From Flavobacteriales bacterium (GTDB taxonomy: Bacteria; Bacteroidota; Bacteroidia; Flavobacteriales_D; Crocinitomicaceae), in the NCBI GenBank assembly GCA_022361195.1, contig JAKSBJ010000396.1, positions 58,032 through 122,031 on the forward strand: DNA of 64,000 nucleotides, in the 5' to 3' direction. Positions 1 through 9,231 of the stretch are shown piece by piece. How positions within the stretch are numbered: position 1 is the first letter of the stretch; each line of letters opens with the position of its first letter. A program made the translations under genes and the position numbers. The notes under the pieces are model-generated. The model was not told the origin of the DNA and made no database searches. It saw only the letters and a list, made by a program, of their open reading frames with translations.

Positions 1-152
1 GATCAGTTGTAATTCCGGGATCTTATACTAAAAAATTCTCCGCGGGAGATTATCAGGTCCCTTGTGCTTTAATTATTGGAAAACGAAAAGAATCGACTGA
101 TAAGAAGACTTCTTTAAATGATGCTTTGAGAGAAAACGATGTAGCGGTTTAA
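1..152 (+). CDS. dapD: 2,3,4,5-tetrahydropyridine-2,6-dicarboxylate N-succinyltransferase, C-terminal fragment
   Basis: This is the 3' end of a gene that begins before the window; the reading frame is entered at base 3 and leaves 49 residues. The fragment carries VVIPGSYTKKF, then a PCALIIGKR strand, and ends in the helix SLNDALREN. It resembles the C-terminus of DapD, where a beta strand is followed by a short terminal helix (INELLRTID in the E. coli protein). DapD is a cytoplasmic left-handed beta-helix trimer that succinylates tetrahydrodipicolinate in the lysine/meso-diaminopimelate pathway. The catalytic part lies outside the window, so the call rests on the tail alone. Its stop codon overlaps the end of the convergent small membrane protein gene by four bases. 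Confidence 0.75.
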   Translation, partial: SVVIPGSYTKKFSAGDYQVPCALIIGKRKESTDKKTSLNDALRENDVAV

Positions 153-349
153 GCCACTACCTCATCTTTCATACATTGTTCATCGGGACGCGCCCCACAA
201 ACACTGCAAGATTCCCCTTCGGCATTAAGAACAGGATTATTACTGGCACAAGTTCCAGCAAATTGACCTCCTTTTTTAGCCCAGATTTTAACTGCAATCC
301 CGGCAAATCCCAACCCTAAAAGACCAATGGCTATTAATGCTAATTTCAT
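149..349 (-). CDS. small membrane-anchored cysteine-motif protein
   Basis: A 66-residue protein with one N-terminal hydrophobic helix (about residues 3-23), a basic KIWAKK stop-transfer stretch, and a soluble tail. The tail has four cysteines (34, 48, 51 and 59), three of them in the motif ESCSVCGARPDEQC. This spacing could bind a metal or be redox-active, but no known catalytic family is recognised. Small proteins of this look, a helix followed by a Cys-rich tail, are common in Flavobacteriales. It is convergent with dapD, overlapping its last four bases, and lies downstream of another membrane protein gene on the same strand, from which a strong hairpin separates it. Confidence 0.7.
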   Translation of the reverse strand: MKLALIAIGLLGLGFAGIAVKIWAKKGGQFAGTCASNNPVLNAEGESCSVCGARPDEQCMKDEVVA

Positions 350-394
350 AATTAAAGAATCTTATTAGATAACAAAGGTATAAGCTTTTTAAAC

Positions 395-430
395 AAAAAA
401 AACCGGTTTGTTAAACAAACCGGTTTTTTT
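395..430 (-). terminator. intrinsic terminator, bidirectional
   Basis: A near-perfect inverted repeat (arms 401-412 and 414-425, core AACCGGTTTG) is flanked by an A-run on the left and a T-run on the right. It lies 20 bases past the stop of the membrane protein gene at 450-881 and would end its transcript on the minus strand. The symmetric A/T flanks would let it work in both directions. Confidence 0.8.
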
Positions 431-449
431 ATATCGTATTTGAAACAGA

Positions 450-881
450 TTATTTCAAATTTTTCAATTGCATTCCAAAAGCTACAATAAACCCGATTGA
501 CGCTAATGCGCTTACAAGATTTAACCATTCAGAAGCTCCCATCAATAGTAGTAAAGCCCAAATACCTGTAACAATTGCATAGAGAATAAATCCGGATTTT
601 TGCCCTTTATTCATTTTAATGGCTCCTACTATACCTAGTATGTTTAATACTAGCATCACTAGTAAAATAACCACTAATAGGACAACTAATCCCGTTGGAT
701 CAGCAACTGGAATTACATCATTTAACATATCAACCATCATGTTAATTGCTAAAAGTCCAATTAAGATTAATAATGACCATAAACTAGATCCAATAATGCT
801 CAAAATAGCTAGTGTTTTAACGGCTTGAGGTGTTTCTCCTGCCGAATGGGCATCTCCCACGTCGATAATATCATCACTCAT
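450..881 (-). CDS. four-helix integral membrane protein of unknown function
   Basis: A 143-residue protein with an acidic, soluble N-terminus (MSDDIIDVGD) and four predicted membrane helices at about residues 25-47, 63-88, 97-115 and 120-137. The second and third are joined by a short basic loop (KMNKGQKSG). No catalytic motif is visible and I do not recognise a named family; the composition resembles small conserved Bacteroidota inner-membrane proteins. It is probably monocistronic, since a strong terminator lies immediately downstream and another lies upstream (968-993). Confidence 0.7.
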   Translation of the reverse strand: MSDDIIDVGDAHSAGETPQAVKTLAILSIIGSSLWSLLILIGLLAINMMVDMLNDVIPVADPTGLVVLLVVILLVMLVLNILGIVGAIKMNKGQKSGFILYAIVTGIWALLLLMGASEWLNLVSALASIGFIVAFGMQLKNLK

Positions 882-962
882 AATAAAATAGATTAGGTTT
901 TAAATTTCGTCCAAGATATAAAAAATATCCTTCCTTGATATTTACGTATTCAGGCGGGAAAT

Positions 963-999
963 AAAAAAGCCGTCTCGAAATCTCGAGACGGCTTTTTTA
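963..999 (-). terminator. intrinsic terminator
   Basis: An 11-bp perfect stem (968-978 with 983-993, AGCCGTCTCGA) with a four-base loop, an A-run before and a T-run after. It sits about 30 bases past the stop codon of the DUF5684-type gene at 1022-1381 and would terminate it on the minus strand. The A/T flanks make it potentially bidirectional. Confidence 0.85.
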
Positions 1000-1021
1000 T
1001 TGTGTTTTTTTAATCTTTCAA

Positions 1022-1381
1022 TTAAGCATCCAAAAGCTCATCAGAGCTAGCGGTGTTTCCTTGATATTGAGCGCTTCCAAAACCAAGCATTGGCCAGAAA
1101 ATAATTCCTAAAAAGGCCAAACCGATTCCAAATCCAGCATCTTTTCCGAATTGCTTAGCAATTTCGATGAAAAGTAAGATTGCGAATACAAGACTCACAA
1201 TTGGAATCAAGAACATTACTAACCACCATGCTGGTTTCTTAGCGATAACGGTCATAATGTAAATGTTGTAGATAGGTACAATTGCAGCCCATCCAGGTTG
1301 TCCGGCTTTTTCAAATACTTTCCAGACTGAAGCGATCAAAAATACAATGATTGCAAGATAAAGAATTAATACTACTAGCAT
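1022..1381 (-). CDS. DUF5684-type membrane protein
   Basis: A 119-residue membrane protein with helices at about residues 2-20, 50-72 and 82-102. Between the first two is the segment VFEKAGQPGWAAIVPIYNIY, which is the hallmark of the DUF5684 family (sometimes mislabelled as signal peptidase I). A KKPAWW segment follows, also typical of that family. No protease catalytic Ser/Lys pair is visible, so an enzymatic role is not supported. Function is unknown. The gene appears to be a single transcription unit closed by the hairpin at 968-993. Confidence 0.75.
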   Translation of the reverse strand: MLVVLILYLAIIVFLIASVWKVFEKAGQPGWAAIVPIYNIYIMTVIAKKPAWWLVMFLIPIVSLVFAILLFIEIAKQFGKDAGFGIGLAFLGIIFWPMLGFGSAQYQGNTASSDELLDA

Positions 1382-1582
1382 AATTTTTATAGATTAGGTT
1401 TTAAACTCGCATCGAATATAAAAAATTAATTGGTAGAAAAACCAATCTTAAGTCGATTAAATTTTAATTCAACTACACATATTTAGCATCTGTCTAAAAA
1501 CAGCATGTAGTTGGCACTAAAAAGATTTTTTTTGAGTAAAGATAGACCGTTATGTGATTAAATGAGTTAAAAAAGGCTGGTC

Positions 1583-2320
1583 CTACAACTTAATGAACTC
1601 ACCACTCCCATTACCTTCTCTGCTTAATAAGAAATAATTTCCTGAATAATAAACATCACCAGTCCCCTCTAATTTTAGCAATACTGAACTCCCCACTAAA
1701 TTGATATATAAATCGGCTGTTGAATTTTGAAAGAGGAACAAACTAGCAGCATTAAAATTACTTGCATCGGCAAATCCATTGTTCTGGATCTTGACTTCTG
1801 CACGATTTGCTGAACCACTAAGTTTATAATCTCCCGCCCCATGTGAGACATTAATTCGTAAAAAGTTAAGGTCTACATCCAGCACAGCACTTCCTCCTCC
1901 ATTTCGCATTTCAAAAAAGAGTGAATCACCTGTAATTGTCTCTTCAAAAATAACAGAGTCACTTGGTTCAACATGAATGTCTTTAAAATGTGGATAATGA
2001 ATTTCAACCTCTATTTTTTTATCCGAATCCCTTAAAAAATTGCAACTGTTTGTGTTTTTAACGGTCGTCACATAGTTATCAGTCATTACCTCTACCTTAC
2101 CAATAACATTAGATCCACCTTTGACCACAATTTTACGACTGTCATCTTGAAAAAAACGATACTTAAGATTTTTATAGAGTTGAAAAGAATTCACCGAATC
2201 CAACGGAATTTCAAGTTCAGCCATTTCTCCATAAGATTTCCAGCACGAACGTTCCTCAGCCTTTTTACAAGCCATTAGCGTAAACATCATCAATGCTATG
2301 AATCCAATTAATCTTTTCAT
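1583..2320 (-). CDS. GIN-domain (DUF2807-like) putative lipoprotein
   Basis: A 245-residue exported protein. The N-terminus is a lipoprotein signal ending in LMACKK, so Cys18 is the probable lipidated residue. The rest is a series of short beta strands with many Asn, Gly and Ser residues (VSHGAGDYKLSG, GSANRAEVKI, LEGTGDVYYSG). That pattern is expected for the right-handed beta-helix GIN domain (DUF2807, auto-transporter adhesin head-like) of Bacteroidota. Its start codon overlaps the stop of the upstream PagL-like gene by one base, so the two are cotranscribed and probably both act in the envelope. The precise role is unknown. Confidence 0.75.
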   Translation of the reverse strand: MKRLIGFIALMMFTLMACKKAEERSCWKSYGEMAELEIPLDSVNSFQLYKNLKYRFFQDDSRKIVVKGGSNVIGKVEVMTDNYVTTVKNTNSCNFLRDSDKKIEVEIHYPHFKDIHVEPSDSVIFEETITGDSLFFEMRNGGGSAVLDVDLNFLRINVSHGAGDYKLSGSANRAEVKIQNNGFADASNFNAASLFLFQNSTADLYINLVGSSVLLKLEGTGDVYYSGNYFLLSREGNGSGEFIKL

Positions 2321-3411
2321 TATCGATCTAAAAATCGTACTCCTATTCCAAACTCTATATAATCTGCCTTCCCAAAATGAGCTTTTATTCCTACCAGACC
2401 ATAGAGGTACTTATTAAATAAATAGCGATAACCAATTCGGTTATAGACATTTCCTGAATGGTTGATTTTATTCAGGAGATAATACCCCACATTAATAAAT
2501 ATCTCTGTTTTATGTAAACGAACTGTAGAGCCTGTAAACAATCCCCATTGAATTGTTTCGGCAGAAGTAAATCCTTCATCAGGAAAAAAATAACGATTGG
2601 ATTCATTATAAATCAAGTCCGTTCCTACATCCCACTTCCATTTGTTTCCCAAAGCAAAAGAGTAATACCCTTGCAATGCAATAACCGGATAGGATTTAGG
2701 CAAATTTTGTCCGGCCAAATTCTGCCGACTACTTCCAATTCCAGTAAAAGCAAAAGTTGAATTCAATTTTTCTTTCTTTACTTCAGGAGCAATACTTTCC
2801 TTAAGTGGCACCTCTCTTTCATCAAAGTTATATCCTATTGTAAAATCTAAATAAGGAGTATTTAATCCCAAATTAGGTTGAAGAAGTGCTGCATTGGAAA
2901 AATGAGTAATCCCAATTCCCATTCCCAAATGAATTGGTCCTAGATGCTTTTTATATGCCAACTGAACATCAATCACAGCATTAATGTGACTACCAATTGC
3001 ATTGTTTTTAGGATTATTCAAAGGATCATACTTTTTGCTGATGTAAGCTACCCCACTTCCAAATCTCAAATCCAAAAATCCATATTTAGGTGAAGCAACC
3101 AACGGTTGTGAATAATGCTGAAAAACACCAATGGTTTGTCCTAAAACTGATCGATAACCAAAATCCTGAAACAAAATAGACAATCCGGAAACAGGCATTC
3201 TCAAATCCTTCCAACTCTCCTGCTCTTTTCGCTGTTTTGAAAACTCCAGTTCAAATCCGTAATTGTTGTTTTGTATTAAGTGAGACATAATTGCCCGATG
3301 AGCAATGAGATATCCCCCTCTTGACTTGAGACTAATGGAAGTTGGTTTATAAAACTGTGAAAAACCTCCCCATGAAAGTGCTAGAAATAAAAGAAGAGAT
3401 ATTAACTTCAC
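2320..3411 (-). CDS. acyloxyacyl hydrolase, lipid A 3-O-deacylase (PagL) family
   Basis: A 363-residue protein with an N-terminal signal peptide (SLLLFLALSWGGFSQ) and an outer-membrane beta-barrel pattern of alternating aromatic strands. The motif GITHFSNAALLQPN near residues 167-180 matches the PagL active-site region, where His and Ser of H-x-S form the triad with a Glu. PagL removes the 3-O acyl chain of lipid A from within the outer membrane. The C-terminal third is a further set of strands ending in IEFGIGVRFLDR, longer than classical PagL of about 170 residues but usual for the Bacteroidota branch. The start codon is GTG. It forms a two-gene unit with the GIN-domain lipoprotein and is divergent from mazG. 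Confidence 0.75.
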   Translation of the reverse strand: MKLISLLLFLALSWGGFSQFYKPTSISLKSRGGYLIAHRAIMSHLIQNNNYGFELEFSKQRKEQESWKDLRMPVSGLSILFQDFGYRSVLGQTIGVFQHYSQPLVASPKYGFLDLRFGSGVAYISKKYDPLNNPKNNAIGSHINAVIDVQLAYKKHLGPIHLGMGIGITHFSNAALLQPNLGLNTPYLDFTIGYNFDEREVPLKESIAPEVKKEKLNSTFAFTGIGSSRQNLAGQNLPKSYPVIALQGYYSFALGNKWKWDVGTDLIYNESNRYFFPDEGFTSAETIQWGLFTGSTVRLHKTEIFINVGYYLLNKINHSGNVYNRIGYRYLFNKYLYGLVGIKAHFGKADYIEFGIGVRFLDR

Positions 3412-3452
3412 AAGCTTAAAATTCAGTACAAAATCTGCACTAATTTAGAAAA

Positions 3453-4223
3453 ATGAATGACAAACTAAAAGCCTTCCAACGCTTGTTGGATATAATGGAC
3501 GATTTGCGAGAAAAATGTCCATGGGATAAAAAGCAAACATTAGAATCGCTTCGTCATTTGACTATTGAGGAGACTTATGAGTTGGCTGATGCTATTATCG
3601 CTAATGATTTAGAAGAACTCAAAGGAGAAATTGGTGATTTGATGCTGCACATGGTTTTTTACTCTAAAATAGCCTCTGAAAAAGGTGCTTTTGATGTAGC
3701 AGACGTCTTAAATGCCATTTGCGACAAATTGGTTCATCGGCATCCACATATTTATGGAGACGTTGAAGTAAAAGATGAAGAAGAGGTAAAAGCCAACTGG
3801 GAAAAACTGAAACTGAAAGAAGGTAAAAAGTCAGTTTTAGAAGGAGTTCCCAAATCACTTCCTGCCCTGGTAAAAGCTACTCGAATTCAGGATAAAGTAA
3901 AAGGAATTGGATTTGAATGGGATAACCGCGAGCAAGTTTGGGCCAAGGTTGAAGAAGAGATAGCGGAATTTCATGAAGAAGTAAAAAGTGGCGATAAAGC
4001 CAAAATTGAAGAAGAATTTGGTGATGTGTTATTTTCATTGATCAATTATGCTCGCTGGATTGATGTTAATCCTGAAGACGCTTTAGCTCGTACCAATCAA
4101 AAATTCATTCGTCGTTTTCAGTGGATGGAGGAAGAAACCAAAAAAGATGGTAAATCCATTTCTGATATGCCTTTAAGTGAAATGGATCAATATTGGGAAC
4201 GTTCAAAAAAACTAGATAAATGA
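3453..4223 (+). CDS. mazG: nucleoside triphosphate pyrophosphohydrolase MazG
   Basis: A 256-residue cytoplasmic enzyme of typical MazG length (E. coli 263). Two all-alpha MazG domains are visible. The first holds CPWDKKQTLESLRHLTIEETYEL with the Mg-binding ExxE...D pattern (ELKGEIGDLMLHMVFYSKIA). The second repeats it (VEEEIAEFHEEV, then EEFGDVLFSLINYARW). MazG hydrolyses (d)NTPs to monophosphates and pyrophosphate, cleaning the nucleotide pool. Its TGA stop overlaps the ATG of a small membrane protein gene, so the two are translationally coupled. Confidence 0.92.
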   Translation: MNDKLKAFQRLLDIMDDLREKCPWDKKQTLESLRHLTIEETYELADAIIANDLEELKGEIGDLMLHMVFYSKIASEKGAFDVADVLNAICDKLVHRHPHIYGDVEVKDEEEVKANWEKLKLKEGKKSVLEGVPKSLPALVKATRIQDKVKGIGFEWDNREQVWAKVEEEIAEFHEEVKSGDKAKIEEEFGDVLFSLINYARWIDVNPEDALARTNQKFIRRFQWMEEETKKDGKSISDMPLSEMDQYWERSKKLDK

Positions 4224-4396
4224 GTGGTAAAGAAGCCTTCATTTGGGTATTAGGAATTTCACTGCTTATCGGACTACTCAGTGGGTTACTGGTTAAACGA
4301 TCCGGATACTCCTTTTGGCGTTATTTTGTTACCGGATTTATTGCCTCCTGTGGAATTTTAGGAATAGCCTATAACTTATTAAGGGATTACTTTTAA
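4220..4396 (+). CDS. 58-residue membrane protein coupled to mazG
   Basis: A short frame whose ATG overlaps the mazG stop (ATGA). It encodes 58 residues, starting MSGKEAFIWVLGISLL, with two hydrophobic helices at about 8-24 and 36-53 split by KRSGYSFWRY, and ends RDYF-stop. The gap to the next gene is only 12 bases, so it bridges mazG and mutA in one transcription unit. The hydrophobic pattern with basic residues in the loop, and the fit between neighbours, support a real gene. The family is not recognised. Confidence 0.6.
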   Translation: MSGKEAFIWVLGISLLIGLLSGLLVKRSGYSFWRYFVTGFIASCGILGIAYNLLRDYF

Positions 4397-4408
4397 CTTT
4401 GATCTCCA

Positions 4409-5749
4409 ATGGAAAAACTCTTTAAGGAATTTAATGCTGTCAGTTATTCGGAATGGCTTGAAAAAATTCAGAAAGACCTGAAAGGAAAGCCGCTCGAGAT
4501 ACTCGACAATCAGTTAGAATCGGATATTGAAATTAAAGCGTATCATCATCCGGAACATTATCAACTCAATGACGCAGATTTTTTAAGAAATCTCACCAAA
4601 GAAACTGCTGATTGGAAGATCAGAACCGAATTTTTGGCCTCTGACTCAAACAATCTTGTTTTAAACTACCTCAATGAAGGAGTTAACTCATTGGGGTTAG
4701 TATATACTTCAACTGAGCAGTTTCAGGAACAAACCAAAGAGGTGATGTTTGAACATATTGATGCAGACATTCGCTTTGAAAGTTCAGCTACTGCTTGTGA
4801 ATTTGAAGGAACATCAACTCAAATTTTGAATTTTGATGTGATTGGCATGAATGCCAAAAAGGGGAATTGGAACCTTTCTTTAGACGATTTTTACGTTTTT
4901 TTCCAAAAACAGAGTAAACATAAAACACTTTGGATTTCGGGATATAACTACGGATGGAGTGGCGCCTCTACAGCTCTTGAACTAGGGCTTAGTTTAGCCC
5001 ACCTCAATGAGTACATCCATCTTTTACGTTCTAAAGATGTTTCATTAGAAGAGATTAATAATAAGTTAGTCGTTGAACTATCTGTTAATGATAACTACTT
5101 TTTAAATATTGCCAAATTCAGAGCAATTCGTTCATTGATAGCTTTATTATTTGAAGGATATGACTCTGACTATTCGGGCAAAGGAATTCAATTAATTGGA
5201 AAGACTAATTTACGTCACCTTTGTGTAAATGATCGCAATACCAATTTGCTTCGTCAAACCACTCAGTGTATGTCTGCCATCATTGGCGGCTGCGACACCG
5301 TAACAGTTGATACGCTGAGAAACGCTGACGGAAGCCCTGTTGAAAATGAACGTCGTTTGGCTAAAAATATCCAACACATTCTCAAAGAAGAATCTTATTT
5401 GGATAAAGTCATTGACGCTTCGGCTGGAGCATATGCTATTGAGAACTTGACAGATCAACTCATTGAAAAAGCCTGGAATATCTTTTTGGAATTAGAAAAG
5501 AAAAATGGCTTGATTGCTGCAATCAAAACAAATTGGGTTACGCAACAAATCGAGAATGACCGTAAACGTATGACTGAGTTTTTAAACAGCGAAAAATCTA
5601 CCTTGTTAGGAATTAATAAATTTCAAAGTACGTTAGAAGATTGGACTGCGATTGAATCACATCAATCATCAGGCTCGGGTGAATTTGAAGCTTTAAGTGA
5701 ATTTAGACTGGAGAGTGTTTACAAACAAAAGCAATTAAGCAATGGATAG
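4409..5749 (+). CDS. mutA: methylmalonyl-CoA mutase, small (beta) subunit
   Basis: A 446-residue protein resembling the TIM-barrel part of methylmalonyl-CoA mutase but without a cobalamin-binding domain. Recognisable segments are [19 protein letters not shown] at the start, the [16 protein letters not shown] region, and near residues 280-300 a [18 protein letters not shown] stretch that mirrors the large subunit. It is the non-catalytic partner of the MutAB heterodimer, which interconverts succinyl-CoA and methylmalonyl-CoA in propionate metabolism. It is shorter than actinobacterial MutA, which is about 600 residues, as usual in Bacteroidota. The end overlaps mutB by eight bases. Confidence 0.88.
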   Translation: MEKLFKEFNAVSYSEWLEKIQKDLKGKPLEILDNQLESDIEIKAYHHPEHYQLNDADFLRNLTKETADWKIRTEFLASDSNNLVLNYLNEGVNSLGLVYTSTEQFQEQTKEVMFEHIDADIRFESSATACEFEGTSTQILNFDVIGMNAKKGNWNLSLDDFYVFFQKQSKHKTLWISGYNYGWSGASTALELGLSLAHLNEYIHLLRSKDVSLEEINNKLVVELSVNDNYFLNIAKFRAIRSLIALLFEGYDSDYSGKGIQLIGKTNLRHLCVNDRNTNLLRQTTQCMSAIIGGCDTVTVDTLRNADGSPVENERRLAKNIQHILKEESYLDKVIDASAGAYAIENLTDQLIEKAWNIFLELEKKNGLIAAIKTNWVTQQIENDRKRMTEFLNSEKSTLLGINKFQSTLEDWTAIESHQSSGSGEFEALSEFRLESVYKQKQLSNG

Positions 5750-7871
5750 AGTAAAATTTGACCACATTTCCATCCAACGAAAAAGTTCGGAAAAAGGAAC
5801 AAAAAAAGAGTCTTTTGTTACAGCCGAGTCCATTGCACTTAGCAATTACTTTGACCAGGAAGACTTAAAGAATACAGAACATCTACAATTTGTTTCAGGA
5901 ATAGCTCCTAACAGCAGAGGTCCCTATTCTACCATGTATACCATTCGTCCGTGGACGATTCGACAATATGCTGGATTTTCGACTGCAGAAGAATCCAACG
6001 CTTTTTACCGTCGTAATTTGGCAGCAGGACAAAAAGGACTCTCTGTAGCATTTGACCTAGCAACACATCGTGGATACGACTCAGATCATCCAAGAGTAGT
6101 TGGAGATGTTGGAAAAGCCGGAGTTGCTATTGACTCAGTGGAAGACATGAAACTATTATTTGACCAAATTCCATTGGATCAAATGTCAGTTTCTATGACT
6201 ATGAACGGGGCTGTAGTTCCGATTATGGCCTTTTATATTGTTGCCGCTGAAGAGCAGGGTGTCAAAGCCGAACAACTAGCTGGAACCATCCAAAATGACA
6301 TTCTGAAGGAATTTATGGTGCGTAATACCTATATCTACCCTCCAGAACACTCAATGCGTATTATTGCAGATATATTTAAATATACTTCTCAAAATATGCC
6401 CAAGTTTAATTCCATCTCCATTTCGGGTTATCATATGCAGGAAGCCGGAGCTACGGCAGATTTGGAATTAGCATATACTTTGGCCGATGGAATTGAATAT
6501 GTAAAAGCAGGATTGGCTTCGGGAATGCAAATTGACCAATTTGCACCACGTCTTTCCTTTTTCTGGGCCATTGGAATGAATCATTTCATGGAGATTGCTA
6601 AAATGCGAGCTGCTCGTATGTTGTGGGCTAAACTCATCAAGCAATTCAATCCTGAAAACCCTAAATCAATGGCATTGAGAACGCATTGTCAAACTTCAGG
6701 ATGGAGCTTAACAGAGCAGGATCCATTTAACAATGTGGCCCGAACGTGTATTGAGGCTTTAGCTGCAGCTTTAGGTGGAACACAATCTTTACATACCAAT
6801 GCATTGGATGAGGCCATTGCCCTTCCAACCGACTTTTCGGCTCGAATTGCAAGGAATACGCAGATTTACCTACAAGAAGAAACTGGAATTACTGATTTAA
6901 TTGATCCATGGGGAGGATCTTACTATGTTGAGAAGTTAACCCATGATATTGCTCATAAAGCTTGGGAACACATTCAAGAGATTGAAAAACTCGGTGGAAT
7001 GGCCAAAGCCATAGAGTCTGGTTTACCAAAAATGCGAATTGAAGAAGCTGCGGCACGTAAACAAGCTCGTATTGATGCAGGTAAGGACATTATTGTAGGT
7101 GTAAATCGTTTTCAATTAGAAGATGAAGAAGAACTAGAAATTTTGGAAGTAGATAACGCCAAAGTTCGAACGTCTCAAATAGAGCGTCTCAATAAAATGA
7201 AACAGGAACGTAACGAAGAAGTTGTTCAACGTTCATTAAAGAAACTAACTGAAGGAGCAAAAGGAGACGGTAATTTATTAGAGTTAGCCGTAGAATGTGC
7301 TCGAAATAGAGCTTCACTAGGAGAGATTTCTGATGCTATGGAAGAAGTTTTTGGACGTTATCAGGCAACTATTCGATCTATTTCTGGTGTATATTCAGCG
7401 GAAGCTATGAGTGATAAAGATTTTGAAAAAGCCCGTGAATTAGCAGACAAATTCAGCGAGTACGAAGGCCGACGACCGAGAATCATGGTTGCCAAAATGG
7501 GACAGGACGGTCATGACCGTGGAGCAAAAGTTATTTCGACTTCCTTTGCTGATATAGGTTTTGATGTGGATATTGGACCGCTTTTCCAAACTCCGGAAGA
7601 AGCTGTAAAACAAGCCATTGAAAATGATGTTCATATTTTAGGTGTAAGTTCATTGGCTGCCGGACATAAAACCTTAATTCCTCAAGTTATTGATGAGTTA
7701 AAAAAGCAAAATAGAGCTGATATTATGGTAATTGCGGGAGGAGTAATACCACCGCAAGACTATGAATTTTTATATAAAAAAGGTGTTATGGGAGTCTTTG
7801 GCCCAGGAACTAAAATTTCCGCCGCAGCTATTGATATCCTTAACATTTTGTTAAAATTCTACGAAGAGTAA
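5742..7871 (+). CDS. mutB: methylmalonyl-CoA mutase, large (catalytic, B12-binding) subunit
   Basis: A 709-residue catalytic subunit at full family length. The N-terminal TIM barrel has [38 protein letters not shown] and [19 protein letters not shown], all signatures of acyl-CoA mutases. The C-terminal domain carries the cobalamin-binding D-x-H-x-x-G motif as D589-G-H591-D-R-G594, where His591 would be the lower axial ligand, followed by GVSSLAAGH and VIAGGVIP. With MutA it isomerises (R)-methylmalonyl-CoA to succinyl-CoA using adenosylcobalamin. The gene overlaps mutA by eight bases. No kinase/chaperone gene (meaB) is seen nearby. Confidence 0.95.
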   Translation: MDRVKFDHISIQRKSSEKGTKKESFVTAESIALSNYFDQEDLKNTEHLQFVSGIAPNSRGPYSTMYTIRPWTIRQYAGFSTAEESNAFYRRNLAAGQKGLSVAFDLATHRGYDSDHPRVVGDVGKAGVAIDSVEDMKLLFDQIPLDQMSVSMTMNGAVVPIMAFYIVAAEEQGVKAEQLAGTIQNDILKEFMVRNTYIYPPEHSMRIIADIFKYTSQNMPKFNSISISGYHMQEAGATADLELAYTLADGIEYVKAGLASGMQIDQFAPRLSFFWAIGMNHFMEIAKMRAARMLWAKLIKQFNPENPKSMALRTHCQTSGWSLTEQDPFNNVARTCIEALAAALGGTQSLHTNALDEAIALPTDFSARIARNTQIYLQEETGITDLIDPWGGSYYVEKLTHDIAHKAWEHIQEIEKLGGMAKAIESGLPKMRIEEAAARKQARIDAGKDIIVGVNRFQLEDEEELEILEVDNAKVRTSQIERLNKMKQERNEEVVQRSLKKLTEGAKGDGNLLELAVECARNRASLGEISDAMEEVFGRYQATIRSISGVYSAEAMSDKDFEKARELADKFSEYEGRRPRIMVAKMGQDGHDRGAKVISTSFADIGFDVDIGPLFQTPEEAVKQAIENDVHILGVSSLAAGHKTLIPQVIDELKKQNRADIMVIAGGVIPPQDYEFLYKKGVMGVFGPGTKISAAAIDILNILLKFYEE

Positions 7872-7897
7872 GCTTCTGGAATTTGTTAAAAATTGGT

Positions 7898-7905
7898 TAA
7901 CTTTG
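7898..7905 (+). promoter_or_regulatory. candidate -7 promoter element
   Basis: TAACTTTG matches the Bacteroidota -7 consensus TAnnTTTG and lies 58 bases before the start of the gene at 7964. No well-spaced TTG -33 element was found, so support is limited to the -7 match and its position in the gap after mutB. Confidence 0.35.
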
Positions 7906-7963
7906 GAAAAATGTAACTTTAGGCATTATTCTTGAGTTAAATGGTAAAGAAAAACTAGAGACT

Positions 7964-8689
7964 ATGAAAAACGTATTATTGCTTGTTCTTTTCCTTGCAG
8001 GATTCGCACTTCAAAGCAATGCTCAGCCTCCTCATTATGACGACTTGGTAATTTTATATGCAGATGGTAGTTACGAAAAACTACTAAAAAGGGCTGAGAA
8101 ATACACTTTAAAGGACGGGACAAAAAATGATCCTCTTCCTTATTTGTATTTAGCTAAAGGAAACTATGAAATGTCAAAAGATGCCCAGTATGCTGAGGCT
8201 TATCCAAAGGCATTTAAAGATGCCATTAAATATGCTGGAAAGTGTCTTAAAAAGGATAAAGAAGGCTTGGTTTTGGAAGAGTACATGGACTTTTTTACTG
8301 ATTTAAAAGTGACTTGTGTAGAGGACATCCGAAACTTAGTAGAAACAAAAGATTATAATCGTTTAAGAGGATCGATCATCAATCTTCAACGTTTTGATAA
8401 AAGCGATGTTGGATCTTCTTTCTTAATGACTGCTGTTCAGTATCGAATTAAAGACAAGAGTGGAGCAAAAATCACCTTTAAGGAAGCTATGGCTAAACTA
8501 GAGGCTATTGAAAGTACAAATGATTGGAGATCGGTTGACTTTGTGATGTTCCGAATTGGAATTTTGGAATACGTTTCTTACTGCGAAGATATGGGGCAAG
8601 TTGAGAAGTATCAAGACATCCTTGGAAAAACAAAACAGTGGATGGAAAAAGATGAAGAATTTATGGAAGTTTACAATCGTTTGATGTAA
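7964..8689 (+). CDS. secreted helical protein of unknown function (TPR-like)
   Basis: A 241-residue protein with a clear signal peptide (LLLVLFLAGFALQSNAQ, cleavage after about residue 20). The mature part is helical, with paired amphipathic helices resembling TPR repeats: DDLVILYADGSYEKLLKRAEKY, then DPLPYLYLAKGNYEMS. It is probably periplasmic. No enzymatic motif is seen. It stands alone: mutB ends 92 bases upstream and an intrinsic terminator follows directly. Confidence 0.7.
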   Translation: MKNVLLLVLFLAGFALQSNAQPPHYDDLVILYADGSYEKLLKRAEKYTLKDGTKNDPLPYLYLAKGNYEMSKDAQYAEAYPKAFKDAIKYAGKCLKKDKEGLVLEEYMDFFTDLKVTCVEDIRNLVETKDYNRLRGSIINLQRFDKSDVGSSFLMTAVQYRIKDKSGAKITFKEAMAKLEAIESTNDWRSVDFVMFRIGILEYVSYCEDMGQVEKYQDILGKTKQWMEKDEEFMEVYNRLM

Positions 8690-8715
8690 ATACCATTTCA
8701 CGATAAAATTGAAAG

Positions 8716-8745
8716 AGGTTGTCTTAAAAAAGGCAACCTTTTTTT
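8716..8745 (+). terminator. intrinsic terminator
   Basis: An eight-pair stem (8716-8723 with 8732-8739, AGGTTGTC/GGCAACCT, including one G-U) followed by seven T. It is 27 bases after the stop of the secreted protein gene ending at 8689. Confidence 0.75.
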
Positions 8746-8955
8746 GTTTATTGTTCTCTCGATTTGTTTTAACCTTTTTACTTTTTAGTCACTTCTTTTT
8801 TTATGTAATCGACCAAAATACTGTGTCTTTCTCTTCATAACAAGACTGAAGTGAACTTTGGAGAAAAACTCCATTCATGCGAATGTTTTTTCTCCAAATG
8901 TCTTGTTCTGTTGTTCAATACACAGTGGTGTTGTCTCAAATAAAAAATAGAAGAG

Positions 8956-9186
8956 ATGACAAAAAAGCAGGAAAACACCGTATTTAAACAATTGTTGGAA
9001 GAATCAAACATTTTTGAAACAATAGAAGTTTTGGAGATGCGACTTGTTGCATACAGGCAATTGACTGTTCTTCGACAAAGGCGTTATTCTGTAGATGCTA
9101 AAATTAATCGACTGGAACGAATGATTTTGGAATTAAAAAGTAAACTGAATGATTTAATTCAAGCCTCCACCTATTGGGAAGCATGA
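8956..9186 (+). CDS. small coiled-coil protein, unknown function
   Basis: A 76-residue soluble protein, rich in Glu, Arg and Leu, with heptad-like spacing in VDAKINRLERMILELKSKL that suggests a short coiled coil. It has no signal peptide or membrane segment and no recognised family. The ATG is preceded by AGAAGAG, a plausible ribosome binding site, and the gene is followed by a strong bidirectional terminator shared with bioA. The 266-base region before it holds the 8716-8745 terminator and no other gene I can support. Confidence 0.6.
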   Translation: MTKKQENTVFKQLLEESNIFETIEVLEMRLVAYRQLTVLRQRRYSVDAKINRLERMILELKSKLNDLIQASTYWEA

Positions 9187-9195
9187 GACTGTAAT

Positions 9196-9227
9196 AAAAA
9201 AGCTCTTGCCATGGCAAGAGCTTTTTT
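9196..9227. terminator. bidirectional intrinsic terminator
   Basis: A perfect inverted repeat: AAAAAAGCTCTTGCC (9196-9210), a two-base centre, then GGCAAGAGCTTTTTT (9213-9227). It lies between the convergent genes ending at 9186 and 9232 and would serve both. Confidence 0.9.
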
Positions 9228-9231
9228 ATTG

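Noticed and set aside
1022..1381. Signal peptidase I
   Set aside because: The name is often attached to DUF5684 proteins, but no catalytic Ser/Lys pair is present.
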